Assembly: GCF_003946175.1 (NCBI RefSeq)
Contig: NZ_RHOK01000002.1
Coordinates: 62,001 to 126,000 of the forward strand
Direction of reading: 5' to 3'
Source of the DNA: Lacticaseibacillus suibinensis
Lineage (GTDB): Bacteria > Bacillota > Bacilli > Lactobacillales > Lactobacillaceae
DNA length: 64,000 bases
The translations under genes were made by a program, and so were the position numbers. Of the stretch, positions 1-8,242 are shown one piece after another; the stretch's first letter is position 1, and every line of letters begins with the position of its first letter. Under the pieces are notes generated by a model, which had not been told where the DNA came from, searched no databases, and saw only the letters and a list, made by a program, of their open reading frames with translations.

Positions 1-73
1 AGATACTGGGACGAAAAAGTTGCGATTGCCATTGTTTCCTCCCCTAATCGTTTCTGAAGCCGCTGAAACGACA

Positions 74-1240
74 CTAAAATTCAGTGATAAAGTGTGCAAT
101 TTGCTTCCCACCTGTCAATGCAATCAGGTCATGCACGCAACGATTCTGAGTTGCGTCGAACAACTTGTCCAGTTGGGCAGTGGTCAGAAAGCTTAGAAAA
201 ATCGCGGCCAACGTTTGCGGCGAGACGAGTTCCTGCGTTACTTCTGTGGTGTAATCAACCCCCTGAGCACTCAAAGTATAGGTGCCAGAATTCCAAGGCG
301 CGGACTCGTCTTTCACACTAAACTGAATGCTCTGTTGGATTGGAAAAGCACTTAACCAGAATTGAAAGAAGGCTGGTATATCAACAATTCTCGCCATCGT
401 GTCCTGGTAAATATGCTGTTCAATTCGCGGATCATCGAAGTCAAAACTAAGCGCCTTGGCGGTCGTTGACATCCCAACGATTTTAAACACGTTAGATTGG
501 TGGGCAGCAAGAAAGCCTAGCAACTGTTGCCGCCAATGATTTTCAGCGGCAATCAAATCAACCACTTCAATCGTCGTATCCACCTTGCGATAGCTCAAAT
601 AAGCAACCACCGATGAGTGAAGGTACAGCAGGGCATAATTCAAGTCTGGATACTGGGCCGCTTGCCGCTGCCACCATGGGGCATCCCGAAATGGCATACC
701 GTGAGTTTGATGAACCTCTTGCGTGTACAGCGCTTGGATCGCATCAATTTGATCACCTGTCAATTCTGACGGTTGCTTCCTCGCTACAGTATAAACGCGA
801 TCGATGGGAAAATTCGGATAGCGTTCCACAGGTATTTCATAATGAAGACGCTGCGTATACAGCTCGTACCCAAATTGCCGGTAAAATGAAGGCGCAAATG
901 GCTGCAATATCGCCACGACTTGCCCAAGCCGATGTGCCTCCATTAAGCTTTGGCGGACCAATTGGGTGGCAATTCCACGTCCGCGTGCTTCGGGGTAGAC
1001 GCCAACATGGTTAATACCCACGGCTTTTAACGACTGGCCATAAAAATTCACAGTAAGAGGCAGATTAATCAATTGGCCTTTTAGTTCATCATTGTCAAAA
1101 GCCCCGATTCCTTGGCCCATGTTGAGCAGGCACCGGTAGTCCTTGGCCTTCTGCGCCGTGTATTGTGAATGAAAAACATATTTTCGAAGTTCAATCGATT
1201 GATCAACATCAGATTGGGTTTGAAAGCCGCGAACTTGCAT
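74..1240 (-). CDS. Eis-like GNAT N-acetyltransferase
   Basis: 388 aa protein resembling the Eis/enhanced-intracellular-survival family: an N-terminal GNAT domain followed by a second GNAT-like region and a C-terminal SCP2-like domain. The acetyl-CoA motif is visible as GVYPEARGRGIATQLV near residues 80-95, followed by the typical FYRQFGYE stretch. Length agrees with the family (about 390-410 aa). Family members acetylate amines, but the substrate cannot be read here. It lies 15 bp downstream of the RpiR-type regulator on the same strand and is probably co-transcribed with it at the end of the MurNAc salvage region. The start ATG at 1240 is preceded by a GGAGGGAG ribosome site. Family is fairly sure; substrate unknown. 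Confidence 0.85.
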   Translation of the reverse strand: MQVRGFQTQSDVDQSIELRKYVFHSQYTAQKAKDYRCLLNMGQGIGAFDNDELKGQLINLPLTVNFYGQSLKAVGINHVGVYPEARGRGIATQLVRQSLMEAHRLGQVVAILQPFAPSFYRQFGYELYTQRLHYEIPVERYPNFPIDRVYTVARKQPSELTGDQIDAIQALYTQEVHQTHGMPFRDAPWWQRQAAQYPDLNYALLYLHSSVVAYLSYRKVDTTIEVVDLIAAENHWRQQLLGFLAAHQSNVFKIVGMSTTAKALSFDFDDPRIEQHIYQDTMARIVDIPAFFQFWLSAFPIQQSIQFSVKDESAPWNSGTYTLSAQGVDYTTEVTQELVSPQTLAAIFLSFLTTAQLDKLFDATQNRCVHDLIALTGGKQIAHFITEF

Positions 1241-1255
1241 GTTTTCGCTCCCTCC

Positions 1256-2116
1256 TTAATTCTTAAACTGTGACTTATAGTTCTTAGCTAAGCGCTTAGA
1301 AGCGGTAATGGCAGCAAAACTGCGATCAAAGTCCTGACTGAAGTAGAGATATAAAATGACGTCAATGACGAAAAACTGGCCTGTAATCGAGTTCGTCGCC
1401 CCCACACGAACATCTGGCTCCATCGGTTTAATGGTTTTCAGTGAAACATCACCTAATTTAGCCAAGTGGTTCTGGCCGAACATCGTCAAGGTAATCAAAA
1501 ACAAGCCACTCTCTTTAGCATAATTCGCTACGTATAAGATTTCCGGCGTCTCACCTGAATTTGAAACGAGCCACAGCGTATCGTCTTTGGTGGCGTTGCT
1601 TAACTCCGTCAAAAACACATTGACATCACGGCCGACTACGACGCGCAAGCCGATTCTGGCCCATTTTTGCCGAATATTTTCTGCCGCCAAAGAAGACGCG
1701 CCGACCCCAAAGACATAAAGCGTATTAGTTTGTTTGAGGCGGTTCACTGCTTTGTTGCAGTCATCTGGCTTCAGTAAGCTCTTGGTCTGCTCAATATTTT
1801 TGGTCTCATTTTCAGCTAACTTGTCGCGAATCGAGCCAAAGGATTCATTGGCTTTGATATCAAGCTGCTTCTCGTCATCCTCTTTACCCTCAACGAGGTC
1901 CATCGAGAGCATAATTTTCATTGCCGTGAAGGAATCAATATCAAGTTTCTTCACCATTCTGACCACTGTCGCAGAACTCGCGCCTGCCAGCTTTGCGAGT
2001 TGATCGACGCTATAGTTAACCGTTTCTTCCGGGTGTTCTAACACATATTGCGCAACCTTTGACTCTGCGGCAGTCAGATCATCTTGGCTGATACGAACTC
2101 GATTCTGAAAATTCAT
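1256..2116 (-). CDS. RpiR-family transcriptional regulator (MurR-like)
   Basis: 286 aa. Residues about 1-80 form the RpiR helix-turn-helix (VNYSVDQLAKLAGASSATV) and residues about 125-260 form a SIS sugar-phosphate-binding domain (VFGVGASSLAAENI, LVSNSGETPEIL). RpiR proteins sense phosphosugars; beside MupG, MurQ and a MurNAc-type kinase this one probably senses MurNAc-6-phosphate. Good ribosome site (AAGGGGG) before the ATG at 2116. It sits behind a terminator that separates it from the PTS-NamZ operon, so expression depends on read-through or a promoter I could not identify. Candidate target: the AT-rich palindrome at 5359-5372. Confidence 0.87.
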   Translation of the reverse strand: MNFQNRVRISQDDLTAAESKVAQYVLEHPEETVNYSVDQLAKLAGASSATVVRMVKKLDIDSFTAMKIMLSMDLVEGKEDDEKQLDIKANESFGSIRDKLAENETKNIEQTKSLLKPDDCNKAVNRLKQTNTLYVFGVGASSLAAENIRQKWARIGLRVVVGRDVNVFLTELSNATKDDTLWLVSNSGETPEILYVANYAKESGLFLITLTMFGQNHLAKLGDVSLKTIKPMEPDVRVGATNSITGQFFVIDVILYLYFSQDFDRSFAAITASKRLAKNYKSQFKN

Positions 2117-2134
2117 CTTGATTCCCCCTTAGAG

Positions 2135-2172
2135 AAGAAAAAAGTTCTGATAAGCCTGTTATCAAAACTTTT
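2135..2172 (-). terminator. Rho-independent terminator after the PTS-NamZ operon
   Basis: On the minus strand a 14-base stem with one mismatch (AAAAGTTTTGATAA pairing with TTATCAGAACTTTT, 2140-2172) is followed by a run of six T (complement of the A run at 2135-2140). It lies between the small membrane protein and the RpiR gene. Confidence 0.75.
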
Positions 2173-2187
2173 CCCCGATTTGTTTTT

Positions 2188-2514
2188 TTAATGCGGATGA
2201 TTTTTGCTCAAGGCCTGCATCTTCCGCACGCGATTGGCCAACCAGCCTTTGCCTTCTCCCGCCATAAAGAGTTTATAGTTTCTAGTCGCTGCCATGAAGA
2301 AGACGATGCATCCAAACAAGAAAACGACTTGAAAGGCAATCAGGGCAATTCGATTATTCGTGATGGCCTGCCCCACAATGAGCAAGATAAAGCTGGCAAA
2401 CCCAACGAGCGTCCCGTAGATCCGGTGGCCACTTTGATAAACCCAACTCACCAGCGCTAGCGCAGCGGTGAAGAGCACCGCCAGTACTAAAAACATCATA
2501 ACCGCATAACCCAT
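2188..2514 (-). CDS. Small membrane protein in the MurNAc operon
   Basis: 108 aa from the ATG at 2514, chosen because GAGAGG lies 9 bp upstream; an open frame extends to 2583 but would overlap NamZ by 56 bases. Three hydrophobic segments (about residues 1-22, 32-53, 58-78) are followed by a basic C-terminal tail (KGWLANRVRKMQ). I do not recognise the family. It begins 13 bp after NamZ and ends just before the operon terminator, so it is the last gene of the PTS-acylphosphatase-like-NamZ transcript. A role in cell-wall sugar uptake is possible only by association. Confidence 0.65.
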   Translation of the reverse strand: MGYAVMMFLVLAVLFTAALALVSWVYQSGHRIYGTLVGFASFILLIVGQAITNNRIALIAFQVVFLFGCIVFFMAATRNYKLFMAGEGKGWLANRVRKMQALSKNHPH

Positions 2515-2527
2515 CAGTATCATCCTC

Positions 2528-3676
2528 TCAGTAACGGTAATAAGCGCGGCTTTCCTGCCAGAATCTGTGGTCAGTTTCCCCACTCAACTCAATGCCAGCG
2601 TCAACATCCGCAATTGTTCGCAGCTGGCAGCCTGCTAAATATTCAATAAACCGATGCTTCGTACCAATTGCAGGCGACACCAGATCCATGGTGAACCGAT
2701 CTGGCCAAAGTGTCATCATGGCTTTCAACACATTATACCCTAATGTAAGCGGATTAAATGCATTATCCATGATGTGCACTTGCACGCCTTGGCAAATCGC
2801 ATGTGCGTGCTTGGAGGCTAGCGGTTCAAACCAGACTGGTTGAAACCGAAGATGGTCGTCCTGCGCTGCAGTTTCAGTCAAGCAATTCGCCAGTTGATTT
2901 GCATCAATCCAAGGAGCGCCAAATTGTTCGAACGGTTTCACCGTGCCGCGACCTTCAGAGACATTCGTGCCTTCCAGTAAACACAGTCCTGGATATAACC
3001 GCAACGCATCCAAAGTGGCCAGATTAGGCGAAGGGGCAACCCACGGCAGACCATTATCTAACAAGTTTCGACTAGCATCCCAGCCCCGCATTCTTGCGAC
3101 GGTTAATTGCAACTGCGGTGTGAGGTGATCTTTAATCCATGCCGCCAACTCGCCAATGGTTAGCTCATAGCGATTCGGTAAGGGCAGCAAGCCCACGAAT
3201 GAGAAATAATCATGATTCATCGCTTGTCCTACCGGCCGCTGCCGCCCTAATGGTAAAGGCCGGTCAAAAACCAACACTGCCATGTTCGCCTGCGCTGCGG
3301 CTTGCATTGACTCTAACAAGGTGTAGATATACGTGTAGTAGCGGACACCGATGTCTTGGATATCAAAGGCCAACACATCGATGTCAGTGAGATCATCCCC
3401 TGCAGGTGCGCGATGGCTACCGTAAAGGCTGACAACTTCAAGGTTAAGTGCATTATCGAAGTAGCTCTCAACGCTTTCACCTGCACCGACAATTCCGTGA
3501 AGTCCATGTTCTGGTGTAAATAGCTTAGTGACACCAGCGCTAACTTCGTTCAATACCTGGTAGGTTGGCTTAAACGTCGCGGTTAACCCGCTGAAGTTTG
3601 TCACTAACCCAACGCGTTTGCCCGCAAGTAACGCCGCGTATTCGTCAACGGCTTCGTTGCCTAGCTCCATCGTCAT
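2528..3676 (-). CDS. namZ: NamZ-type exo-beta-N-acetylmuramidase (DUF1343), no signal peptide
   Basis: 382 aa, full length for DUF1343/NamZ, the family shown in Bacillus subtilis to release MurNAc from the non-reducing end of muropeptide sugars. The hallmark TPEHGLHG (Glu about residue 56), FDIQDIGVRYYTYIYTL (about 104-120) and FDRPLPLG (about 137-144) are present. The N-terminus (MTMELGNEAVDEY) is hydrophilic with no signal peptide, unlike the secreted Bacillus enzyme, so this copy should act in the cytoplasm. Its ATG overlaps the stop of the acylphosphatase-like gene by one base (TGATG), implying translational coupling. Neighbours MupG, kinase and MurQ support a MurNAc role. Confidence 0.85.
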   Translation of the reverse strand: MTMELGNEAVDEYAALLAGKRVGLVTNFSGLTATFKPTYQVLNEVSAGVTKLFTPEHGLHGIVGAGESVESYFDNALNLEVVSLYGSHRAPAGDDLTDIDVLAFDIQDIGVRYYTYIYTLLESMQAAAQANMAVLVFDRPLPLGRQRPVGQAMNHDYFSFVGLLPLPNRYELTIGELAAWIKDHLTPQLQLTVARMRGWDASRNLLDNGLPWVAPSPNLATLDALRLYPGLCLLEGTNVSEGRGTVKPFEQFGAPWIDANQLANCLTETAAQDDHLRFQPVWFEPLASKHAHAICQGVQVHIMDNAFNPLTLGYNVLKAMMTLWPDRFTMDLVSPAIGTKHRFIEYLAGCQLRTIADVDAGIELSGETDHRFWQESRAYYRY

Positions 3677-3939
3677 CAGCCGATCCTGAACATTTTTTCC
3701 GCCACTTCAGGCATATCTTCTTCATCGATGCGCTCCACAGAAAAGAACTGATTGCCCTTGGCCATTTTGGCCTTGAATTGCTCAATTTTCTTCTGATCGC
3801 CTTGAATTTCGACCACGATAGTACCCTCAGGCCCTCTTGAGGAGACACCCGTTAAGCCTAATGGCATCGCATAGCGTTGTGCCACATACTTAACGCCTCC
3901 CTCAGAAAGATTGCCGTGAATCGTTAATTTTTTACGCAT
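3676..3939 (-). CDS. Acylphosphatase-like small protein with degenerate active site
   Basis: 87 aa, the usual length of acylphosphatase, with the recognisable pattern IHG..(S)EGGVKYVAQRYA..LGLTG...GPEGTIVVEIQG. In true acylphosphatases the catalytic Arg lies in GVGFR and the catalytic Asn in WVRN. Here the aligned positions are Lys17 and Arg35, so both key residues are replaced. It may therefore be a binding or regulatory relative rather than an enzyme. Good ribosome site (TTTAGGAGG) 8 bp before the ATG. It is sandwiched between the PTS permease and NamZ and translationally coupled to NamZ. Fold assignment is by eye. Confidence 0.7.
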   Translation of the reverse strand: MRKKLTIHGNLSEGGVKYVAQRYAMPLGLTGVSSRGPEGTIVVEIQGDQKKIEQFKAKMAKGNQFFSVERIDEEDMPEVAEKMFRIG

Positions 3940-3959
3940 CGATCTAAACCTCCTAAAAA

Positions 3960-5276
3960 CTATGCTGTCGCGGTCGTACCAGCTGCTTCAGCGTCTTCTT
4001 CCGCTTTTTCTTCACGTTCTTGCTTCAACAACTGTTTATCATACATCATTGTGAATGGATAGTAGATAGCCATGTAAATGGCAAAGTTGAGGAGCATGAG
4101 CACAACGGCACGTACATCGGCTTGGGTAATCATGTAACCCATGATCGGGAATGGTACCGTGAATGGCGCAAGCATTGAAGTCTTATTCACGAGATCAAAG
4201 TACATCGCAAAGTAAGTAATCGTGGAAGTGATGAATGGTCCAACAATAAATGGAATGGCCAGCAATGGGTTCAAAACAACAGGCGCACCGAAAATAATAG
4301 GCTCGTTAATATTGAAGACCCCAGGGATAAAGGCCAATTTACCGATTTGCTTTAAGTAAGCTGACTTAGCAAACAGCATGGCAATCAAGCAAAGCGCTAA
4401 CGTACCACCTGAACCGCCGATCCAAACGAAGGTGTAGAAACCTTCAGTCGCGATGTTAGCAGCGGCATGCCCGGCAGCGACAGCATCAGCATTTTGCTGC
4501 CAGAGAATCAGCCAGAATGGCCGCACCAGATTACCGATAATCGAATCGCCATGAATACCGGTTGCCCACAGTAGGGTAATCAGAAGTGGTGGTAATACAA
4601 GGCCAAAGTATGAGTTCATGCCGACATCAACAATTGGCTTGAAGAGTGTCATCAGCGCACTGTTAATGTTGAAGTGAAGCACGCCCGAAATCACCCAAAC
4701 AACAATAATCACAACCGCTGATGGAATGATGGCGGCAAATGACTTCGAAACTGATTCCGGCACTTGATCTGGCATCTTAATGGTGATGTTATGCTTTGCA
4801 CAAAAATGAATGATTTCTGTTGAGAAAATCGCGACAATAATCGCAGTAAACATACCTGATCCACCAAGATAAGTCATCGGCATTACCATGCCCAATGAAA
4901 CCTTGGCATTAGCAGCATCATTGGCTAACACTGGAATGGTGGTCATCAGGAAGGCGCCCATCGAGATCAACCCGCTTGATAATGCATCCAATTCGTAATG
5001 CTTGGCCAGTTGATACCCGATCCCAAAAGCGGCGTAAACCGCCATCAAACCAACGGTGATCCGGTAAGGTAACATGATTGTTGCCACATACGGGGCTACG
5101 AACTTAGTCCAAGCCCCAATTGGAAACTGAGCAATAAGAACAAAGAAGCTACCTAACATCACCAACGGCATGGTGGCGATAATCCCATCACGAATCGAGA
5201 CCAAGTATCGGTTCTGGGAAAGTTTAACCATCGGTGGCATCATTTTAGCTTCAATCCAATTTAAAAACTTTTGCAT
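3960..5276 (-). CDS. PTS EIIC permease, lactose/cellobiose family (candidate MurNAc-sugar importer)
   Basis: 438 aa integral membrane EIIC of the Lac/CelB family with about ten hydrophobic segments and the family motif NINEPIIFGAPVVLNP (about residues 320-335) plus GIHGDSIIG (about 240). It carries only the IIC domain; no EIIA or EIIB gene is adjacent, so it must borrow them from elsewhere. First gene of an operon with the acylphosphatase-like gene and NamZ, next to MupG (hydrolyses MurNAc-6-phosphate-GlcNAc), so a MurNAc-GlcNAc-type substrate is likely by context. Start ATG at 5276 follows AAAGGGATG. Confidence 0.85.
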   Translation of the reverse strand: MQKFLNWIEAKMMPPMVKLSQNRYLVSIRDGIIATMPLVMLGSFFVLIAQFPIGAWTKFVAPYVATIMLPYRITVGLMAVYAAFGIGYQLAKHYELDALSSGLISMGAFLMTTIPVLANDAANAKVSLGMVMPMTYLGGSGMFTAIIVAIFSTEIIHFCAKHNITIKMPDQVPESVSKSFAAIIPSAVVIIVVWVISGVLHFNINSALMTLFKPIVDVGMNSYFGLVLPPLLITLLWATGIHGDSIIGNLVRPFWLILWQQNADAVAAGHAAANIATEGFYTFVWIGGSGGTLALCLIAMLFAKSAYLKQIGKLAFIPGVFNINEPIIFGAPVVLNPLLAIPFIVGPFITSTITYFAMYFDLVNKTSMLAPFTVPFPIMGYMITQADVRAVVLMLLNFAIYMAIYYPFTMMYDKQLLKQEREEKAEEDAEAAGTTATA

Positions 5277-5315
5277 GTTGACATCCCTTTCTGCAAACGC
5301 TTTATTTGCAACTAC

Positions 5316-5343
5316 AGTATAGCATCTTGATTTTATGTTTCAA
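5316..5343 (-). promoter_or_regulatory. Promoter of the PTS-NamZ operon
   Basis: Minus-strand -35 TTGAAA (5338-5343), 16 bp spacer, -10 TATACT (5316-5321), about 40 bp before the PTS start. The kinase promoter at 7421-7448 has the same TTGAAA-16 layout. A cre-like stretch (AAAGCGTTTGCA, 5292-5303) lies just downstream, but its first half is weak. Confidence 0.6.
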
Positions 5344-5358
5344 TCATTTTGTTAAAAA

Positions 5359-5372
5359 AATGAAATTTCATT
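5359..5372. promoter_or_regulatory. Candidate RpiR operator upstream of the PTS promoter
   Basis: Perfect 14-base palindrome AATGAAATTTCATT, 16 bp upstream of the -35 box of the PTS-NamZ operon. TGAAAT half-sites recur at 7443-7448 and 7479-7485, in the spacer between the kinase and esterase genes. This fits a regulator of the MurNAc genes, most simply the RpiR protein at 1256-2116; the assignment is inference. Confidence 0.5.
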
Positions 5373-5384
5373 TCTAAGCGTGAA

Positions 5385-6476
5385 CTAATCAGCTGCCGTA
5401 AAAGTGAATTTGGTCCAAGGATACAGGTACTTCAGCAGTGGTAGCTCTGCGTCATCAATGCTGCCTACTTTATTTTTTCTCAAATCATGGTGCGGTTTGA
5501 GCACCACTTGAAGTTCATTTTTGTATACGCCAAAGTCATCATTGCCAATCAAGATATCACCACGCTCAAAATCGTGCGTATTGTCATGGGGGCGGTTAGC
5601 ATCTGGCCGATATTTCACCCGCGATTCGGTGGAGCGGGCCACCAGTGCATTACTATCGCCACGCCGATAATGGTTTTCTTGTAACAAGATTTTGCGCTCA
5701 ACCGGATTGATACCGGCCACGGTCTGCACATTGAAACTTAACTTGTAACGATCTAATGCAGCCAACGCCCTCAATTCAGTCTCGCTGGCATATGCATTGC
5801 CGATGATGACATCATCGATTAAGCCGCTCATAAACATCGACTTGGCTTGAGTGGTGATGGGCAAGTAGCGGTCGCTTTCTCTTGTTGGTAAACCATCATT
5901 AACATTCCACGGGCCTTGGGTTCCTACCTGGCTCGACACAAAAGCCGCCGTGTGAATGCCCCGGCTCTTGAAACGCTTCGTGCAGCGTTCAAAAAATTCG
6001 TCTTCCAGCCCCGTCCCCACCTGAGGATAAAAGTTGTGACAGCCATATAAAAACGGCACATTAGCCTGATAGCTCAAGATATTGTCCAGATATCCGGTAT
6101 CATTGCTCATGTTCAATTCAATGATTAACTGCTCAGGATTGTAGGAAAGATCAGCTTCGGTAATGCCGTTAAAACCTTGGTCCAATCGCACTGCAGCAAC
6201 GCCAATCCGCTTAAAAAACGCAAGATCAGTGTAAGAAATACCTAGTTGATCAAAAATCCGTGGTGAAACGTCCAGGGTGGTTTTGAAGCCGTGTTGATTC
6301 CCAAATTCGATAATCCGGCGAAATTTTTCCTCGGTGGCTTTGACGTCATTCGCCTCAAGCATGCTCATAAAGATGCGTGTGAAACCGTACTTTTCGCCTA
6401 ACAGCAAATAGGCTTTATCTTCCGCCTCATTGCTGTGGTTGGGATAGATTGACAGACCCAGTTGTCTCATTGTCAT
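5385..6476 (-). CDS. mupG: MupG, 6-phospho-N-acetylmuramidase (DUF871)
   Basis: 363 aa, the standard length of DUF871/MupG, an intracellular enzyme that splits PTS-imported MurNAc-6-phosphate-GlcNAc. An N-terminal TIM-barrel-like part (LGLSIYPNHSNEAEDKAYLL; TRIFMSML; TTLDVSPRIF; AVRLDQGF; ELNMSNDTGYL; CHNFYPQVGTGL) is followed by a small beta-rich C-terminal domain from about residue 245. It lies 5 bp downstream of the kinase and is separated from the PTS operon by its own promoter. The start could be ATG at 6476 or the second ATG two codons later. Confidence 0.9.
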   Translation of the reverse strand: MTMRQLGLSIYPNHSNEAEDKAYLLLGEKYGFTRIFMSMLEANDVKATEEKFRRIIEFGNQHGFKTTLDVSPRIFDQLGISYTDLAFFKRIGVAAVRLDQGFNGITEADLSYNPEQLIIELNMSNDTGYLDNILSYQANVPFLYGCHNFYPQVGTGLEDEFFERCTKRFKSRGIHTAAFVSSQVGTQGPWNVNDGLPTRESDRYLPITTQAKSMFMSGLIDDVIIGNAYASETELRALAALDRYKLSFNVQTVAGINPVERKILLQENHYRRGDSNALVARSTESRVKYRPDANRPHDNTHDFERGDILIGNDDFGVYKNELQVVLKPHHDLRKNKVGSIDDAELPLLKYLYPWTKFTFTAAD

Positions 6477-6481
6477 AATGA

Positions 6482-7375
6482 CTAATTTCCTTCCTTTGCT
6501 TTAAACCAGTAGAATGCACCACAAGCATTATTCCGCGTCGTCGTCAGGAATTGCACGTTAGATTGCTGGTTTTTGATTGCTTTTTCAAAGGCCTGGCGAT
6601 AGGTTTTGTTGTGTAACAAAACGGTCCCCGACTCTGCCACTTTGAGAGGTCCATCAGGGTTAACCCGGGTAATCATTAATCCTACTTGATTTGCCAATGC
6701 AGTGGCGGCCTGCTCAATGATGCTTTTTGCAGTGTCATCTTGCTCTGCCAGCGCAGCCGTGATCATGGCAAATTCTGCAATCTCTTTGCGCGACATGCTG
6801 TAAACCCGTGATACCAATTCATTAACTGATTGCGCTGGCGTCTGATCAAGAAATAGCTGAACAAAACCCGGCGCCGCCTGTGTATCCTGGAGGTGGGTAA
6901 TGGCTTGCAACGTCCGGCGAGCAATATCGTAAGCACTACCCTCATCACCAATCAAGTATCCCCAGCCACCAACGCGGAGAATCTGATGCTCCTGTTTGGC
7001 AAACACTGCAGAGCCAGTACCGGCGATAGCCAAGATGCCATTGGCACCTTCGAGGGTATTCCACAAGCCCAGTGTCGCATCACTCATCAATTCGATGGGA
7101 CCAGCGTAGCTTTTGCTAAGGCGTTTTAGCAGGGCTGGTGCCCCACCGGCAGTCTCTGCACCAGCAATACCGATCACAATGCCCTCACATGATGTCAGCG
7201 CGTAATCATCCCCAATTTCCTCTACTAATTTGACCAGATTATTCTTGGTTTCCTCAAAATTTACTAGCAGATTACCTTGCCCGGCTTGATAAGTACTCAG
7301 CACCTCACCATCTAAGCTGATGACCTGAGCAACAATATGGGTTCCACCGCTGTCGATTCCAATCACAAACCGCAT
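6482..7375 (-). CDS. murK: BadF/BadG-type sugar kinase, MurNAc/GlcNAc kinase (MurK-like)
   Basis: 297 aa ASKHA kinase. The phosphate-1 motif IGIDSGGTHIVAQV is at residues 4-17, ADENYLATE-type elements are in the middle, and phosphate-2 AIAGTGSAVFA is near residue 117. The WGYLIGDEGSAYDI stretch is typical of N-acetylglucosamine kinases of the BcrAD/BadFG class. In Clostridium a member (MurK) phosphorylates both MurNAc and GlcNAc; after NamZ and MupG cleavage both free sugars would arise here. ATG at 7375 follows AAAAGGAAG. First gene of a transcript with MupG, divergent from the esterase-murQ pair. Family is sure; dual specificity is inference. Confidence 0.85.
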   Translation of the reverse strand: MRFVIGIDSGGTHIVAQVISLDGEVLSTYQAGQGNLLVNFEETKNNLVKLVEEIGDDYALTSCEGIVIGIAGAETAGGAPALLKRLSKSYAGPIELMSDATLGLWNTLEGANGILAIAGTGSAVFAKQEHQILRVGGWGYLIGDEGSAYDIARRTLQAITHLQDTQAAPGFVQLFLDQTPAQSVNELVSRVYSMSRKEIAEFAMITAALAEQDDTAKSIIEQAATALANQVGLMITRVNPDGPLKVAESGTVLLHNKTYRQAFEKAIKNQQSNVQFLTTTRNNACGAFYWFKAKEGN

Positions 7376-7420
7376 TTTGACACTTCCTTTTGTCTTGACT
7401 AACGAATTGACTACGGTTAC

Positions 7421-7448
7421 ATTATAAACGTAAGAAACAACATTTCAA
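7421..7448 (-). promoter_or_regulatory. Promoter of the murK-mupG transcript
   Basis: Minus-strand -35 TTGAAA (7443-7448), 16 bp spacer, -10 TATAAT (7421-7426), about 46 bp before the kinase start. The region up to 7492 is AT-rich with several TGAAAT/ATTTCA elements and should also hold the promoter for the divergent esterase-murQ pair, which I could not place with confidence. Confidence 0.6.
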
Positions 7449-7492
7449 ATAATTCACGTAATTTAAGATTTTTTATTTCAAAGAGGCAAAAC

Positions 7493-8242
7493 ATGGCAAA
7501 GCTGGAACTTCAATTTTCGTCAAATGTTCTACAAAATCAAGAAACGATTCGACTCCTGCTCCCTGACCACCCATCGTCCAAAAGCCTCCCTACAATCTGG
7601 TGGCTTCACGGTCTTGGTGATAATGGTAGTGTCTGGTTGCGAAAAACGCGCCTCGAGCTCTTCGCCTCCCAGTACCAAGTAGCAATCATTCTGCCAGATA
7701 TGCACCGGTCTTTTTATCGCAATGCGCCGGATGGTCAACGTTATTTCGATTATTTAACCGAGGAGCTACCAGCCTATCTGGAAACACTCTTGCCTCTGGC
7801 AACGACTGCAAGAAAGCGATTTTTAGTGGGTAACTCAATGGGTGGGTATGGTGCCTACCATTGGATTGCCCATTATCCAAGCTATTTTAGCCATGTCGCC
7901 ACGCTATCTCCGGTCACTGATCTTGCTGTAGTCAGGCGACTAATGCCTGACTACCGAAACACCATTGGGCCAGACCCGGAAAAAATTCCGGCACTCAGCA
8001 CAGAGTTCGCGTTAACAGCTCCTGATTTGAAGGCAGTTAATTGGCTTCAGAGCATGGGCACCGATGATGAATTACTTGATGATTGTCAGCACTTTGATCA
8101 AATGATACGTGAGCAATATCAAATCGATTTAAATGCACACATCGAACCCGGCAAGCATGATTGGAATTTTTGGGATGCGCAATTACCAAAAATCTTTGAA
8201 TGGCTTCCGCTAGAAAAGTTGACAGGAGGTAGCAAAGCATGA
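7493..8242 (+). CDS. Alpha/beta-hydrolase, esterase D/tributyrin-esterase family
   Basis: 249 aa with WWLHGLGDNGSVWLR (oxyanion region, about residues 37-51), nucleophile elbow VGNSMGGYGAYHW (Ser about residue 113), acidic residue near DELLDDC and the terminal His in GKHDWNFWD. This is the esterase D/EstA pattern. Its last bases overlap murQ (ATGA), so the two are co-translated. That linkage suggests a carboxyl ester in the MurNAc route, for example O-acetylated muramic acid, but the substrate is not determined by sequence. No signal peptide, so cytoplasmic. Confidence 0.85.
   Translation: MAKLELQFSSNVLQNQETIRLLLPDHPSSKSLPTIWWLHGLGDNGSVWLRKTRLELFASQYQVAIILPDMHRSFYRNAPDGQRYFDYLTEELPAYLETLLPLATTARKRFLVGNSMGGYGAYHWIAHYPSYFSHVATLSPVTDLAVVRRLMPDYRNTIGPDPEKIPALSTEFALTAPDLKAVNWLQSMGTDDELLDDCQHFDQMIREQYQIDLNAHIEPGKHDWNFWDAQLPKIFEWLPLEKLTGGSKA

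Noticed and set aside
5292-5303. cre site before the MurNAc PTS
   Set aside because: Only the CGTTTGCA half fits; the TG half is missing, so catabolite control is not claimed.
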